In this document: in pieces, positions 18,001-28,900 of the stretch
Numbering within the stretch: position 1 is the first letter of the stretch
Layout of the letters: every line of letters begins with the position of its first letter
Source of the DNA: Anseranas semipalmata
Lineage: Eukaryota; Chordata; Aves; Anseriformes; Anseranatidae
Direction: 5' to 3'
Assembly: GCA_013399115.1 (NCBI GenBank)
Contig: VXAA01000908.1
Span: forward strand, 166,312-230,311
DNA: 64,000 nt
Notes under the pieces: model-generated
Seen by the model: only the letters and a program-made list of their open reading frames with translations
What the model was told of the DNA's origin: nothing
Database searches by the model: none
Position numbers and translations under genes: made by a program

Positions 18001-21000
18001 CAAAAGGGCTTATGATGACCAGGTTCCCAGTAGGAATACAAATTCCCAATATGTCCTCTACTGAGTCATTTTGCTCTTCTTGTTCAGAATTAAGGATTAC
18101 ATCTCCACTATATGCAACAGATGCAAGCTGCAACCAACGTAGGAAAGAGAACCAGTGGAAAAGCATTAAGCATGCACTCAGTTCCACAGTGAAGGAAAAA
18201 TTTCCATTATTCTGAACTGGAAAATTAGGCAGAAATGAAGCAATAAGCATGTATTTCCTGTGACCACCCTAAATGACTGATTGTTGTTTCATGTACCAAT
18301 TCATTATTGATCATCAGAATTCTCATATGACTTCTCATGCTTCAAGGAATGCCACTGTGTCTTAAAGGTTACATTTTCCTAATATGTCCTGATGGCAAGC
18401 AACTTCTTCCCCCCACTTCCCAGGATAATGTGCAATTGCATTACCAGCAATGCCAGACACAGCCACAGCCAGCAATGGGTTTTGTTGGTAGAGGAGTCGA
18501 ATTCCCAAATCAACAGCATAGAATTTGCATCCACAGAAGAGAGGCTTTTCTGCTAAGTCACTTTTTCCAAATAACAACCCCGGAGGTACCTTTTGAAACA
18601 CCAGCCACAAAACTCTGATTGGCTAGAAGGGTTATCATATTCAACTTCTCACTGCAATCTTTTTAGGTATTAATGAAATCTTCCCAAAGGAATTTTAATT
18701 GTATGTTATACATACACAGATACTTTGCTGTTACATGCATCCACTGTTTACAGAGGCGGCTTAGGAGTCCACAAAACCTGTGGCTGTAGAAGGAATGGGG
18801 AAGAAAACTTAACACAATGAATTCCTTTAGCATACAGCACTTGTTAAGACACACAGGAAGGAACCTCACACTGCAGAGTTCCTGGCATCCAAGTACCAGT
18901 CTGTCTGAAACACTGATTATCCAAATGATTTCAGGTCACCAATTACATGAGAGATGTCCTGCATTCCTATTGTGCTGCCTATTAGCTAATTAAAATAATT
19001 TTGCACATTCTGTGTGTAATCCTGTCAGTTGTATGCCCACAAAATAATGAACTAATTCGTAAGCCTTTCAAATGCCAAAAAAGTGGAACAAATACTTTAT
19101 ATATTTTAACTACATACAACTGCACTGAACAGCAAAGGAAACATCATTAATTACAGAAGTCTTGAATGAAAAGTTAAACTCACCTCTTCCTTCTTCTCCA
19201 TATCCAAGATGAGGAGGGATTATTATTCTTCTCTTTTCACCAGTGCACACACCTAGCAAACCTTCATCCATCCCAGCAATCACATAACCCTTCCCGACAT
19301 AGGTGTCATATGTATGATTTCGTGAGTAGCTGTGAAAAAAATATTTTCTTTTTAGCAGTGGCCTGCGCTCAAGAAAGCACAGAATTTTGCAATGTTGCAA
19401 CACAATTCTTAAACCAGTTAAAGTCAAACACGTGGTCATTAACTATCATCAGAGAGGCACAATGCAATCACCATGTTCAATGAATCTAGGCCACTAAGTT
19501 TCATCAGTCAGTGATGCACATGCGTCATTTATTAACCAATACTGGGACCCTGGCTAGGGAACAGCTTGTTTGCAAATACATTTCTACTATATACTGAAAA
19601 AAAACTCACCTATTTCTGCACTTTATTACAACATGATTTCTGTTGCGTTTAAGTAGCTGAAAAAATCAGTTTTCTCCTTTAAATTTTCCCCTGCCCTAAC
19701 TCCAGTAAGTGCTTATCAACTAGATACGGTTTAGGTTAATTTTTGTGAGACACCTATCTCATTTTGCAACCACAGCTATGTAGTTAAACTGCTACAAGCA
19801 GGACGTGGGATAAGTAAGTTCTCCTGGGATGCACAGCATTAAAATGAGTCATGACAACAAAACAGTATCAATACTATCCCTCCCTTCTTAACTATGCCAA
19901 TCACTTCCTTCTTTGAAGGATCTGCTTCAACACCTAAGGTGAGAATAAAACAAGCCTGCAACAACAGATGATGTTTATTAGAAGGATGCGTCTGTCTTCT
20001 GCCCTTCTTCGAGGCATGTTACATGAAGGCACAACCCAGAGAAGGGAAGGCAGAAAGGTTTTAATTCATCTTTACAAGGTAGCTCTGGGAACGAATGACA
20101 CCAGCACTGAACCTTAGTTAATTCAGAGGCTTGTTGAACTGCCCTAAGTCCAGACAGCCCTGGCTGAGCTTCCCAAGATCTGTTCTGCAGCCGAATATTG
20201 CAGAGAAAGAAATGAAGGAAAAGATTATTAGAGCTCTTGACCCCAGCCATTAGCTGTGCTTTTGGCATGCTCCCTGTACTACTGACAATTTTTTTCTTGG
20301 TCAACTCCAAGGCTTCCAATAACTATTGTTAGCTGCTCTATTTCTTCACAGGCTTGTTGGACATGGGCCTTTCTTGTAAATTCTGCAGGAAGCCAGGATA
20401 TGACACTAATGAATAACCCTTGTAATAACTGTCAGCTCTTCAGAATGATGTAGAGGCTGCTGTCTACAAAGCATGTATTACTATTTATTGACAACAACCT
20501 GAATATAAATACTACAGCCATTTTCAAAAATTGTTTCATTACTACAGAAAAGACAACACCCATTTACTTCTCAAAAAAGAGACGTTCTGGCCAGGTGCAC
20601 TGTGAAGCTAGCAGTTCTTAACTTACATGTTTTTATAAGCTGTAAGTTAAGATCTGCATTGATGGCTGGTCTCCTGCTTTCCACCCTCCCACCAAGCTGG
20701 ACAGCTGAATGGGGAGATCAAGGTTGATCGTGAACCTTACTGCATCTCAGTTCAATGATTTGAGATACAATTCCCTGACTCCTCCTCATGGGAAGTTGCA
20801 CACATGGCACTACTCAGCTGCTGTTTGCAAACTGATCCTGACCTTCAAGCAGCTGTAGAAGTATGAAACAATCTGCTATGAGTTCAGTTTGTAAAACATT
20901 CTACAGTATCTCATTTTCAATTCTTGCTAGCTACTCATGCCAGCTTTTCCGAAAGCTGGAGTAGGAAAGTAAAGTATTGCTCATTACAGAGCAAAAAAAA

Positions 21001-24000
21001 AGTGTCAGGAAGCCACAGCGGTATTTTTCATCATATAATTCTCTACATGGTGCTAATGTACCCAGAGCGCTTTGAATATGAAGTGACAGTGAACCCTCTA
21101 TCACAGAAAGCCTGTTGCTGAATTGTGTCTCGAAAGACACTAGCCTTCACAATGTGAACAGCTTTCAAGTAGAGAGGGAAAGACTGTCCTGACATTAACC
21201 TCCAACTAGCCACTAGATCACTGATCCACAATTCTCGGGATGTAAAATGGGAATTGTATTTACTTTGTGTCCCTTCAGTAGTTTTACCTATTTAGCAGAT
21301 AAACTCAATGGGGCAAAGACTATTCAAGCATGCATGCCTAAAGCATACATAGCTTCATCGGGTGGATCATGACCCCTAGATGGCGCCTCTGATACTGTCA
21401 AAATACAAAATAGATCTTGTTCTTCTTTCCCGTATCAAAAAGGTTTGTAAGAGTTTTTTTAATAAGAGAAGACTCCAACTCTCCTCACAAGGGAGGAATA
21501 GCAAAGACTTGCATTTAGGTATATTATGGACAAGACAGACAAGCCAAACTAGAAATGGTATCTGTAGTGCTAAACAGTTTGGTTACCTGGAATCAAACAA
21601 CGTGCCATCCAAAAGCGTGCCATTATAATGGTATCGGAGGAAGTCTCCTGTTTGGCTTCTCCTCTCACAAGACTCAGGCACATGCTGGTTCTCAATAGTA
21701 ATACCATCTTTGGGGTTATGGAGATCTAGCAAAACCACATCAAAGACAAGCGAAGCTTGGCCAGGGATCTCCTTACCTACAAGAGTGTTAGAGCAGAAAA
21801 TTGTTAAGACAGAGCAGGTGTTCTAAAGGGAGCTTAAACATTTTTGTTGAAGAAAAATAACTACTGCCAAATCAGGCAGTAGTTCCCCTCCCAAAATATA
21901 TTAGCGTAATCTGCTTCTGGTCAGTTATTTTATGTGTGGGTTTATCACTTAATTCTCCCATTCAATTATTTCATTCTGTTCCTATTGTGATGGCACTGCC
22001 TCACCAAAAACAAGCCTCTTCAGTAATGCCCACCTTAGTCAATGTACACCAGGTCCACCTGAGCTGCATGTTTTAGTCTACCGGTATTTCCAACACACTT
22101 TATCAAAGTGCATAAAATATCCCTGAGTACACAAATGTGGTACATCTGCTCTTCCTATCCTGTTAATACCAAAACAGGAGACCACATGATGGAAGCTGAA
22201 GAAGGGTAAATTGAGTATCTCAGTGAAGAAATACTTTTTGTCGATACACAAATTAGAACACGGATTGCTTTGTCTGAGAATCAATGAGTTCAAGATCTTG
22301 TCAAAATTTTAAAAGACGGTCATCTCTGTGGATAACAAAACTTGGTGGATTTATCACAATTACTGGTAATGAAGTGATGGAAGGGATGTGAAACCTTCTA
22401 CAGCATCAACGCATCCTTAAACATTAGAGCAGAGAAAGAATTTAAGCAAGGAAGAGTCCCAAACTATACCTAACTGCCCCCTCATTTAACGTGGGAACCT
22501 CTATGTGTGACCTGATGGCAGTCTCATATGACTACTAATCCAACTTGTAGTTATTACTAGGTCATTGGTTGCAAAAAAAGGAACAAAACTGAAACTAAAT
22601 TATGTATATATATAATTAAGTTTTCTACTCTCTGTGGCAGTCATTGGAAGAATTAGGCTGTCACCTGGCTTCCACCTTTTGGAGCCAGTATTAATCACAG
22701 GTGCTATTCTCTGAATGGAATTACATTTCAGTACATAAAGACTATAATTTGTATCAACAATATGTCAACTAAGCAACTTACTGCTCATATCAAAAAAAAA
22801 AAAATCTTGTATTTTATAATGTCACATCCCACCTATAACACATTTTTAACCTCTCTTTCCATCACTTTGTTCTATTTGTCTGAAATTGGCAGTAATGTTG
22901 CCCAAGAATTTAAAATACACAAGGGTCAGGTTTGTTTTAGAATATGGATGGCTTGGAAAGGAGTAACTTTTACCATCTCCTTCTTCTCCATATGCCAGGA
23001 AAGGTGGTATCGTGATGATGCGCTTCTCTCCTACGCACATTCCCAAGAGACCCTGGTCCATACCAGGAATCAGCCATCCAATTCCCACATAGGTATCATA
23101 AGTTCTCATCCGATTATGGCTAAAAATGCAAAAATGCAAAAAAACAAAAAATAAATGCAGAGCCACAGGCAGGAACACTATTAATCCTCAAAAGTCACAC
23201 ACTATGCACAATATATGTGACAGCTTGCTGCTCCAAACATATTGCTCATTGATTTACCAAAGTCTTGCTGAGTAGCATTTTCAAGAGTGCTTAGCTATTT
23301 CAGAAACCTGGCAGGTTTTGAAAACTGACTTACAAACATAATGGCAGCTGTTATTAAAGCATCATTTTCCACAGAACTTTAATGAAGTACACAGGCTGTA
23401 AACTTAAAACCAATATAAAAGTGCTAATAGCTCAATGTCTTTAAGAACTCTGCCTGCTTAATTTATAAAGCTTGTATCTAACTTGAATAGCTACGCTGCA
23501 GTGGTTACAAAAACTATTAGCTGACTGCAACAGACATTAATACGGATACAGGGACTGAAAGATTAATAAAAAAAAAAGACCTGAGCTGCTAATACCCACT
23601 CAGAAATGATATAACTGTTTTATTGGTTTGAGTCAGTACTGCTGTCCCAAAATCCCTGAATAAATTACTGACTTTTATATGATGCTAGCTTTAATTTCTC
23701 GTGGAAACTGTCTCTCTGGTCAGTTAGCACTGATTGCCATACCAGGAGAGAGGGGAGGAGAAGATGGTTTCAAGTGACATCAGACACCTGCTAAAATACA
23801 CAAACACACACAACCCTGCTGCGCACCTTGAATCAAAGAGGGTCCCATCTAAGAACGTCCCATTGTAATGGTATCGTACGAAGTCAGACACCTGGACTGT
23901 CCGAGTGCACTTCTCGGGTTTGAAGTAAGTCTGAACCTGCACTTCGTCCTCTGAATTCCAAAGATCGATCAGAAGCACATCGAAATGGAGCACAGCATTG

Positions 24001-24741
24001 GGGGGTATCACACCAGCTGAAAAGAGAAAACAACACAGAGGAGTTTATTTTCCTTTTTCTACAGGGTATCAGCAAGAAGTGAACCCATGTGCACATTCCC
24101 TAAAGCAACTCCTTCCTTTTTGTGTTTATAACCCTCTGTTCTCTTACCACTACTGTAGCTGCATCTAGAGGAGAATCTTACAGCAGGAATTGTTATCAAA
24201 TATGTCCATCAGCCCAAGTGACCTTGATATAGCATTTGTTGCCCCTGTGAGTCTATAGAGCAAAGCTGCTTTTGTCACTGACAAGACCTTGTGCAGGTTT
24301 GGCAAAACACAGTAAGTATTTATCAACAAGGTAGGTACAAATAAATCCTTATCTGTAGCTACCAAGGCGCAGCTGCTGGAGGTCCTCTGCAGTCAACAGC
24401 TCTTCCTCCAGCACGCAGAGGGAGCTGGCGAGGTTAGCTAGGCTGTCGTCTTAACCAACAGGCCTGAGCAGGGGAGAACCTCTGTGAAATTCACTGCGCC
24501 TGACTTCTGCCATTCTCTTCCATGACTCGATCTTCTGCCTGCTCTGCTGAACCAGCTGCACAACGAGCTGACCGGTGGCCTGGTGCCATACTTACACACG
24601 CCTTCGTTTCCGTAGGCGAGCTTGGGGGGAATTTTCACGAACCGCCGCTCGTTCACGCACATGCCAACCAGAGCTTTGTCCATCCCAGCAATGAGCTGGC
24701 CTTTTCCCACAAACACGTTGAATGTGGATCCCCTGTCATAG
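11822..24741 (-). CDS. FKBP9: Peptidyl-prolyl cis-trans isomerase FKBP9 (FKBP60/63), exons 2-10; exon 1 missing
   Basis: FKBP9 is an ER-lumen FK506-binding protein. Nine exons read in one frame from high to low coordinate: 24741-24596, 24016-23827, 23119-22974, 21776-21587, 19329-19184, 17956-17770, 15871-15726, 13887-13724 and 12004-11822. They total 1498 coding bases (about 499 residues). Human FKBP9 is about 570 aa, so only the exon-1 part (signal peptide and start of domain 1) is absent; it probably lies in the N gap at 28029-28496. Visible are the second half of FKBP domain 1, domains 2-4, two canonical EF-hand loops ([12 protein letters not shown] and [12 protein letters not shown]) and a C-terminal HDEL ER-retrieval signal. 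HDEL plus the residue match point to FKBP9; to my recollection FKBP10 ends in HEEL. In all four domains the active-site Trp position of FKBP12 reads Met (GMD). Confidence 0.96.
13724..13887 (-). CDS. FKBP9: FKBP9 exon 9: end of FKBP domain 4 and first EF-hand
   Basis: The acceptor is TGTGACAG and the donor GTAAGC. It encodes [20 protein letters not shown], then [18 protein letters not shown] and the EF-hand loop [12 protein letters not shown], which has acidic or Asn ligands at 1, 3, 5 and 12 and Gly at 6. Confidence 0.95.
15378..15638 (+). repeat. CR1-type LINE 3' end in FKBP9 intron 8
   Basis: The sequence shows the avian CR1 3' terminal pattern: a gaggtttaggttagatatta segment, then aacaggctgcccaggga, then ggttggactaggtgatctt. 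It ends in direct ATTCTGTG octamer repeats at about 15614-15638. It is inserted opposite to FKBP9 transcription, 88 bases from the exon 8 donor. The 5' boundary is approximate. Confidence 0.88.
15726..15871 (-). CDS. FKBP9: FKBP9 exon 8: second half of FKBP domain 4
   Basis: The acceptor is ACCCCAG and the donor GTAAGT. It encodes [39 protein letters not shown] and LGYGEDGV. The length is 146 nt. Confidence 0.95.
17770..17956 (-). CDS. FKBP9: FKBP9 exon 7: first half of FKBP domain 4
   Basis: The acceptor is TATTTAG and the donor GTAAGT. It encodes [19 protein letters not shown], then [20 protein letters not shown]. At 187 nt it is one codon shorter than exons 3 and 5. NCT and NAS sequons are present, compatible with ER glycosylation. 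Confidence 0.95.
19184..19329 (-). CDS. FKBP9: FKBP9 exon 6: second half of FKBP domain 3
   Basis: The acceptor is TTTCACAG and the donor GTGAGT. It encodes [38 protein letters not shown] and LGYGEEGRG. The length is 146 nt. Confidence 0.95.
21587..21776 (-). CDS. FKBP9: FKBP9 exon 5: first half of FKBP domain 3
   Basis: The acceptor is CTTGTAG and the donor GTAACC. It encodes [20 protein letters not shown], then [20 protein letters not shown]. The length is 190 nt, the same as exon 3. Confidence 0.95.
22974..23119 (-). CDS. FKBP9: FKBP9 exon 4: second half of FKBP domain 2
   Basis: The acceptor is TTTTTAG and the donor GTAAAA. It encodes [37 protein letters not shown] and LAYGEEGDG. The length is 146 nt. 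Confidence 0.95.
23827..24016 (-). CDS. FKBP9: FKBP9 exon 3: first half of FKBP domain 2
   Basis: The acceptor is TTTTCAG and the donor GTGCGC. It encodes [20 protein letters not shown], then [11 protein letters not shown] and FLDGTLFDS. The length is 190 nt, phase 1 to phase 2. Confidence 0.95.
24596..24741 (-). CDS. FKBP9: FKBP9 exon 2: second half of FKBP domain 1
   Basis: The acceptor is CCTTAG and the donor GTAAGT. It encodes [37 protein letters not shown] and LAYGNEGV. The length is 146 nt, entering in phase 2 and leaving in phase 1, the pattern repeated by every second-half FKBP exon of this gene. Confidence 0.94.
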
Positions 24742-27700
24742 CTAAGGAGGGAAAAGCAAGCGGAAAGGTTAGTGGTTCATTTACCGACCCTTCTGCTATT
24801 TTTTGAGAGGTTAACTGTACCTAGTCTCCCCCTTGCCCTGTTAGCGTAACTTATCGGAGGAAGCTGCTAAGGGAATAGTCAAATCCAAGTGTTCCCGAAA
24901 CTTCAACCCAGCCCTCCTTCTGTCCGCTGCTCACCCTCTATCCCCAACGCATGCTAGTGGTGTGTAACGGGTACTGCAGACACCTGAAGCCCTTGACTAC
25001 AAATGGTTAATCTATGCGCTAGCTCTATAAGCAGCGCTGGAAAATTAAGGACAAAAGAAAAAAAATTAAACGGTATTACAAGGAGTGAAAGGATGGCTGC
25101 TCCCACAATAGGATCTTATCGTATCGATACTGCTAATTAACACAAAAACAAATGACACAAGCTGGATAAGCTTTACAACATGAGACATCATGGTGACTGT
25201 GGGAGAAGAGGAAAGGGAAAAGGCTGCCTTTCTGAGTCACAGTTGTGAGATTTGCCAACTGGTTAACTATTTTCTCCTCCACGTTCCCAGCTCTCATTTC
25301 ACTAAGACTTGAATAAATAGCAAAAAACAGAGACCGGCTTTAACCAGCAAGTTTGCCAGATCAAAATCAGTGTTTCCAATTAAATGATCCTCCACTGTGA
25401 TAACACATTAACATTTGAAAGGTGAAAGAAATGATTCTTAAACGCTAATGAAAGTTTTCCATAGAGCACTGAAAGCAGCAGCAGCGTTAGCACAACATAA
25501 CACTAAGTTAGCTTGTGTGGTTCCTCTGACCACCTTAACGCCACACAAGGACCCCACTTTGCTGTACCTGAATTACCGCTGTCATTCGCTTTTTAGAGGA
25601 ATGTATAAACATATGCCAGGAAGCATTTGAAAAGCTTCGTGCCTGTTTCTAAGCTTTCACTGCTTCCACTTTCTCAAATTCCTTTTACAATTTAAAGGAC
25701 TTCTTTTTTTCAGATAAAAGAAAGGCAACACTAGGGAAAAAAAAAAAAAAAAAGGCTTCTGCTTCTTTGCCTACTAAAATACTCTGGAAAGCAGCCAGTA
25801 GCTAGATATTGCTAGGGAAATGATGTCAAACTTTCCTTCGAAGACTGTGCACATCACTTCCACAACATACTGAGCCTCCTAACAGTCCCAGAGCCTCCAA
25901 TCCCTCAAATATTTCACTGAGGGATCTCTCTGTTTGCTCCATGACTTTCTTCTGGCAAACATTTTCCTTAAAATAGACAGCCCTCTATACAGAGCAATCA
26001 CTTTCTGTTGCACAAATATTCCTGCTCCCAGGCAAGGATGGAAAATATTTAAATAAGCTCCTGACAAATTTTGTTGTACATACAAAAGCATAATTAAGAT
26101 GTTAAGATTAATAGCATAATACTTTCTACAAAACTCCCCAAAGTGGTATTTCGTAGCAATTGACAAAGCTTGGCACTACGTCTGGGATGAACTTAAAACA
26201 GAAAAGTATTCTTTTTTCTTTTTTGCCATAAATAAACCTACAATTAAGAAGATGTTGATGCTAAGCAGAGAACTGAACAAAGCAGTGAACGGACCGTGCG
26301 GCTTTGCCTAACTGACTTTGCAGATTCCTTAAAGCTGAACAAAATTAGTTTCTATTAGCAGCATTTACCACATTAACAGCAGATGCATAGGCAATTAAAT
26401 TCAGACTTAAAAATCCAAATAATTTTGTGGTTATGGAAATAAAAATGTAAGCACTGATAGGGAAAAAAAAGAATAAAGAAGCACATTAGCTGATTATGTG
26501 AAACAGTTGTGATTAGTAAGACTTTGTAAGCAGCCTGTTAACAAGAAAAGCTGTGTTACTACTTTCTACTTGGAAATATCTGTACAGAAAAGAAAGGTTA
26601 AGCCCCAAGAACATTGTCAGCAGTTGAAGAAGAAACAAAATAAAACTGCCCTTACTTCAACACCTGAAGTATTTTCAAGACCAATTTCACAGCAGTGTTT
26701 GACTAAATTGATGCCAGGAAGCACTTTCATGAACTTAAGAAACAAGTAACAAATCCAAGAGGTAAAAAAAATGGGTTTTCTCATAGGCTCATTGTAGATA
26801 TAAATTGAATATCTTTAACTTGTATGCTGTAAATGCTAAAGGTTTTAAGAGAAATATTCCTTCAAGTAACCTACAGAACACAAAAACTCTGAATTTTCCA
26901 TTAGTTCCTAAAATGACATACCACTGCCATCAATCCTAAAAAAGTACCATAGTTGGTGAATGACAAAAACATACGTCAACATGAGCTGCCATCTAGGAAA
27001 AAAATTAGAAGCTGACCATGCCTGATTTTTTACACCCTTTTGAAACGAAGATGGCCACATAAATACTCAAGTTAGATTAGACTATCATCGTTATTTTTAG
27101 TCAGTGCTACTGACATTTAGAGGACCCAAAGGGACAAACATACAGTTCTGCACAGCCCATTCCCTCCCCCAAATAATTCACAGACAAATTACCAGGAATG
27201 TAGAATTAAACCTGAGGCCCTTCAGGTATCCTGCCTCGGTGCAGAGCTTTGCTGGCACAACTCAGCACACAAGTCAGGGTGGCTAAGTCCACACTTGTAT
27301 AAATCAGAAACACATTTCTGAACGCATGGCTGGTTTCCAGAATGTCACATATTTTTTAAATGAGCAGTGAGCATACTGCCTTTGCGTGTCCTCCATTCTG
27401 CAGCTGATTTTCCGAGACTATTGGTTGCCAGTGGGTTGCATTGTCCTTACCGGGCTCTTTCCCTGACACTGCACCATTGCCAGCTGAGCCGTCAGCTACC
27501 CGATCCTGCTCTTTAATCAGAGATGCGCTGGCGAAACAGCACTACCGGCATGCCGGAGTTCAGCCAGCACAGGAGGAAGCGCTGACTTTACTCTGGAGAA
27601 CAGTTATTTCCCTAAGGCTGCAGATTTTCCGGGAAGATTACCGGGATTACTGAAAATATATTTTGTTTTTTCTTTCCAAGCAATACTTTGATCAGTGGCA

Positions 27701-28028
27701 ATGAATGAACCCAGACAAAACAAATAAGCAGCGAAAAGTATCAGCATCCCTCACAAGCTCCTGATCCCACTGTTTAGGCTTCCCGATCCCAAAACAACGG
27801 CAGGAAGGCGGCAAGACATTCCGCTATAGATGGGTCACATTTATTCAAGGGCAACTTACACAAATACTTCTAAGTAAGCGCTGCCTGATAATTCTCACAT
27901 TTCTGGTAAAGATAAAGATTCCGGGTTTTTTTTGCATTGTGTTAGGTTTGAGCCTCGAAAAGGCGCAGGAAAGGTACAGAAGGAAACGAGCAGGAAATCG
28001 CTAAATGCAGTGACATACGCTGCTGTTC
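24742..28028 (-). other. FKBP9: FKBP9 intron 1 and surrounding non-coding sequence
   Basis: I found no coding exon between exon 2 and the N gap. The region is AT-rich, with an A-run at about 25735-25754. It is probably intron 1 if exon 1 lies in the gap. Confidence 0.55.
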
Positions 28029-28496
28029 TCCGGGCTGACCGGCTATCCNNNNNNNNNNNNNNNNNNNNNNNNNNNNNNNNNNNNNNNNNNNNNNNNNNNN
28101 NNNNNNNNNNNNNNNNNNNNNNNNNNNNNNNNNNNNNNNNNNNNNNNNNNNNNNNNNNNNNNNNNNNNNNNNNNNNNNNNNNNNNNNNNNNNNNNNNNNN
28201 NNNNNNNNNNNNNNNNNNNNNNNNNNNNNNNNNNNNNNNNNNNNNNNNNNNNNNNNNNNNNNNNNNNNNNNNNNNNNNNNNNNNNNNNNNNNNNNNNNNN
28301 NNNNNNNNNNNNNNNNNNNNNNNNNNNNNNNNNNNNNNNNNNNNNNNNNNNNNNNNNNNNNNNNNNNNNNNNNNNNNNNNNNNNNNNNNNNNNNNNNNNN
28401 NNNNNNNNNNNNNNNNNNNNNNNNNNNNNNNNNNNNNNNNNNNNNNNNNNNNNNNNNNNNNNNNNNNNNNNNNNNNNNNNNNNNNNNNNNNNNNNN
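28029..28496. other. Assembly gap (468 N), probably hiding FKBP9 exon 1
   Basis: Every base is N. The right flank is very GC- and CpG-rich. The exon-1 part of FKBP9 (signal peptide and the start of FKBP domain 1) is found nowhere else between exon 2 and 29 kb, so the gap is the most likely location. Confidence 0.8.
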
Positions 28497-28900
28497 GGCG
28501 CGCACGGCGGCGAGGGGAGGCTGCCGGCCGCGCCCGCCCCGCTCCGCTCCGCTCCTCCTCCCGCCGCTGCAGAACTTGCAAACGTGGATGCGGCGCCGTC
28601 GCCGCCGGCCCCTTTCCCCCACAATGCTCCCACCCGGGGCGGGGGAGGAGCAGCCGAGGCGCGGCCCCAGTTTGGGAACTGGGAGGGGGAGGCGGGGGGG
28701 GCGAAGCGGTGTCCCCGGTGCGACGTGGCGCTGCCCCCGGGCCGCCTTCCCCGCCGGCCTCCATTTCCCGTGGCGCCGCGGCAGGGACGGAGCCGGCCCG
28801 AGGCCGGCCGCGCTCGGAGCGGCTCCGCAGGGCCTGGGGTGCGCGGGAGGCACCCGAGGGTCCGTCGCGGAGCCGGTGCCGTCCCAGGTGCTCGCAGCAC
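28497..28900 (-). promoter_or_regulatory. FKBP9: CpG island, likely FKBP9 promoter/5' region
   Basis: The stretch is GC-rich with dense CpG and lies next to the gap, just upstream of the inferred FKBP9 exon 1. A four-run G tract at 28674-28701 on the + strand fits the G3+N1-7 quadruplex pattern. Open frames through it come from base composition and are not genes. Confidence 0.65.

Noticed and set aside
22762..23154. 130-codon + strand frame across FKBP9 exon 4
   Set aside because: It is the antisense shadow of a firmly identified FKBP9 exon.
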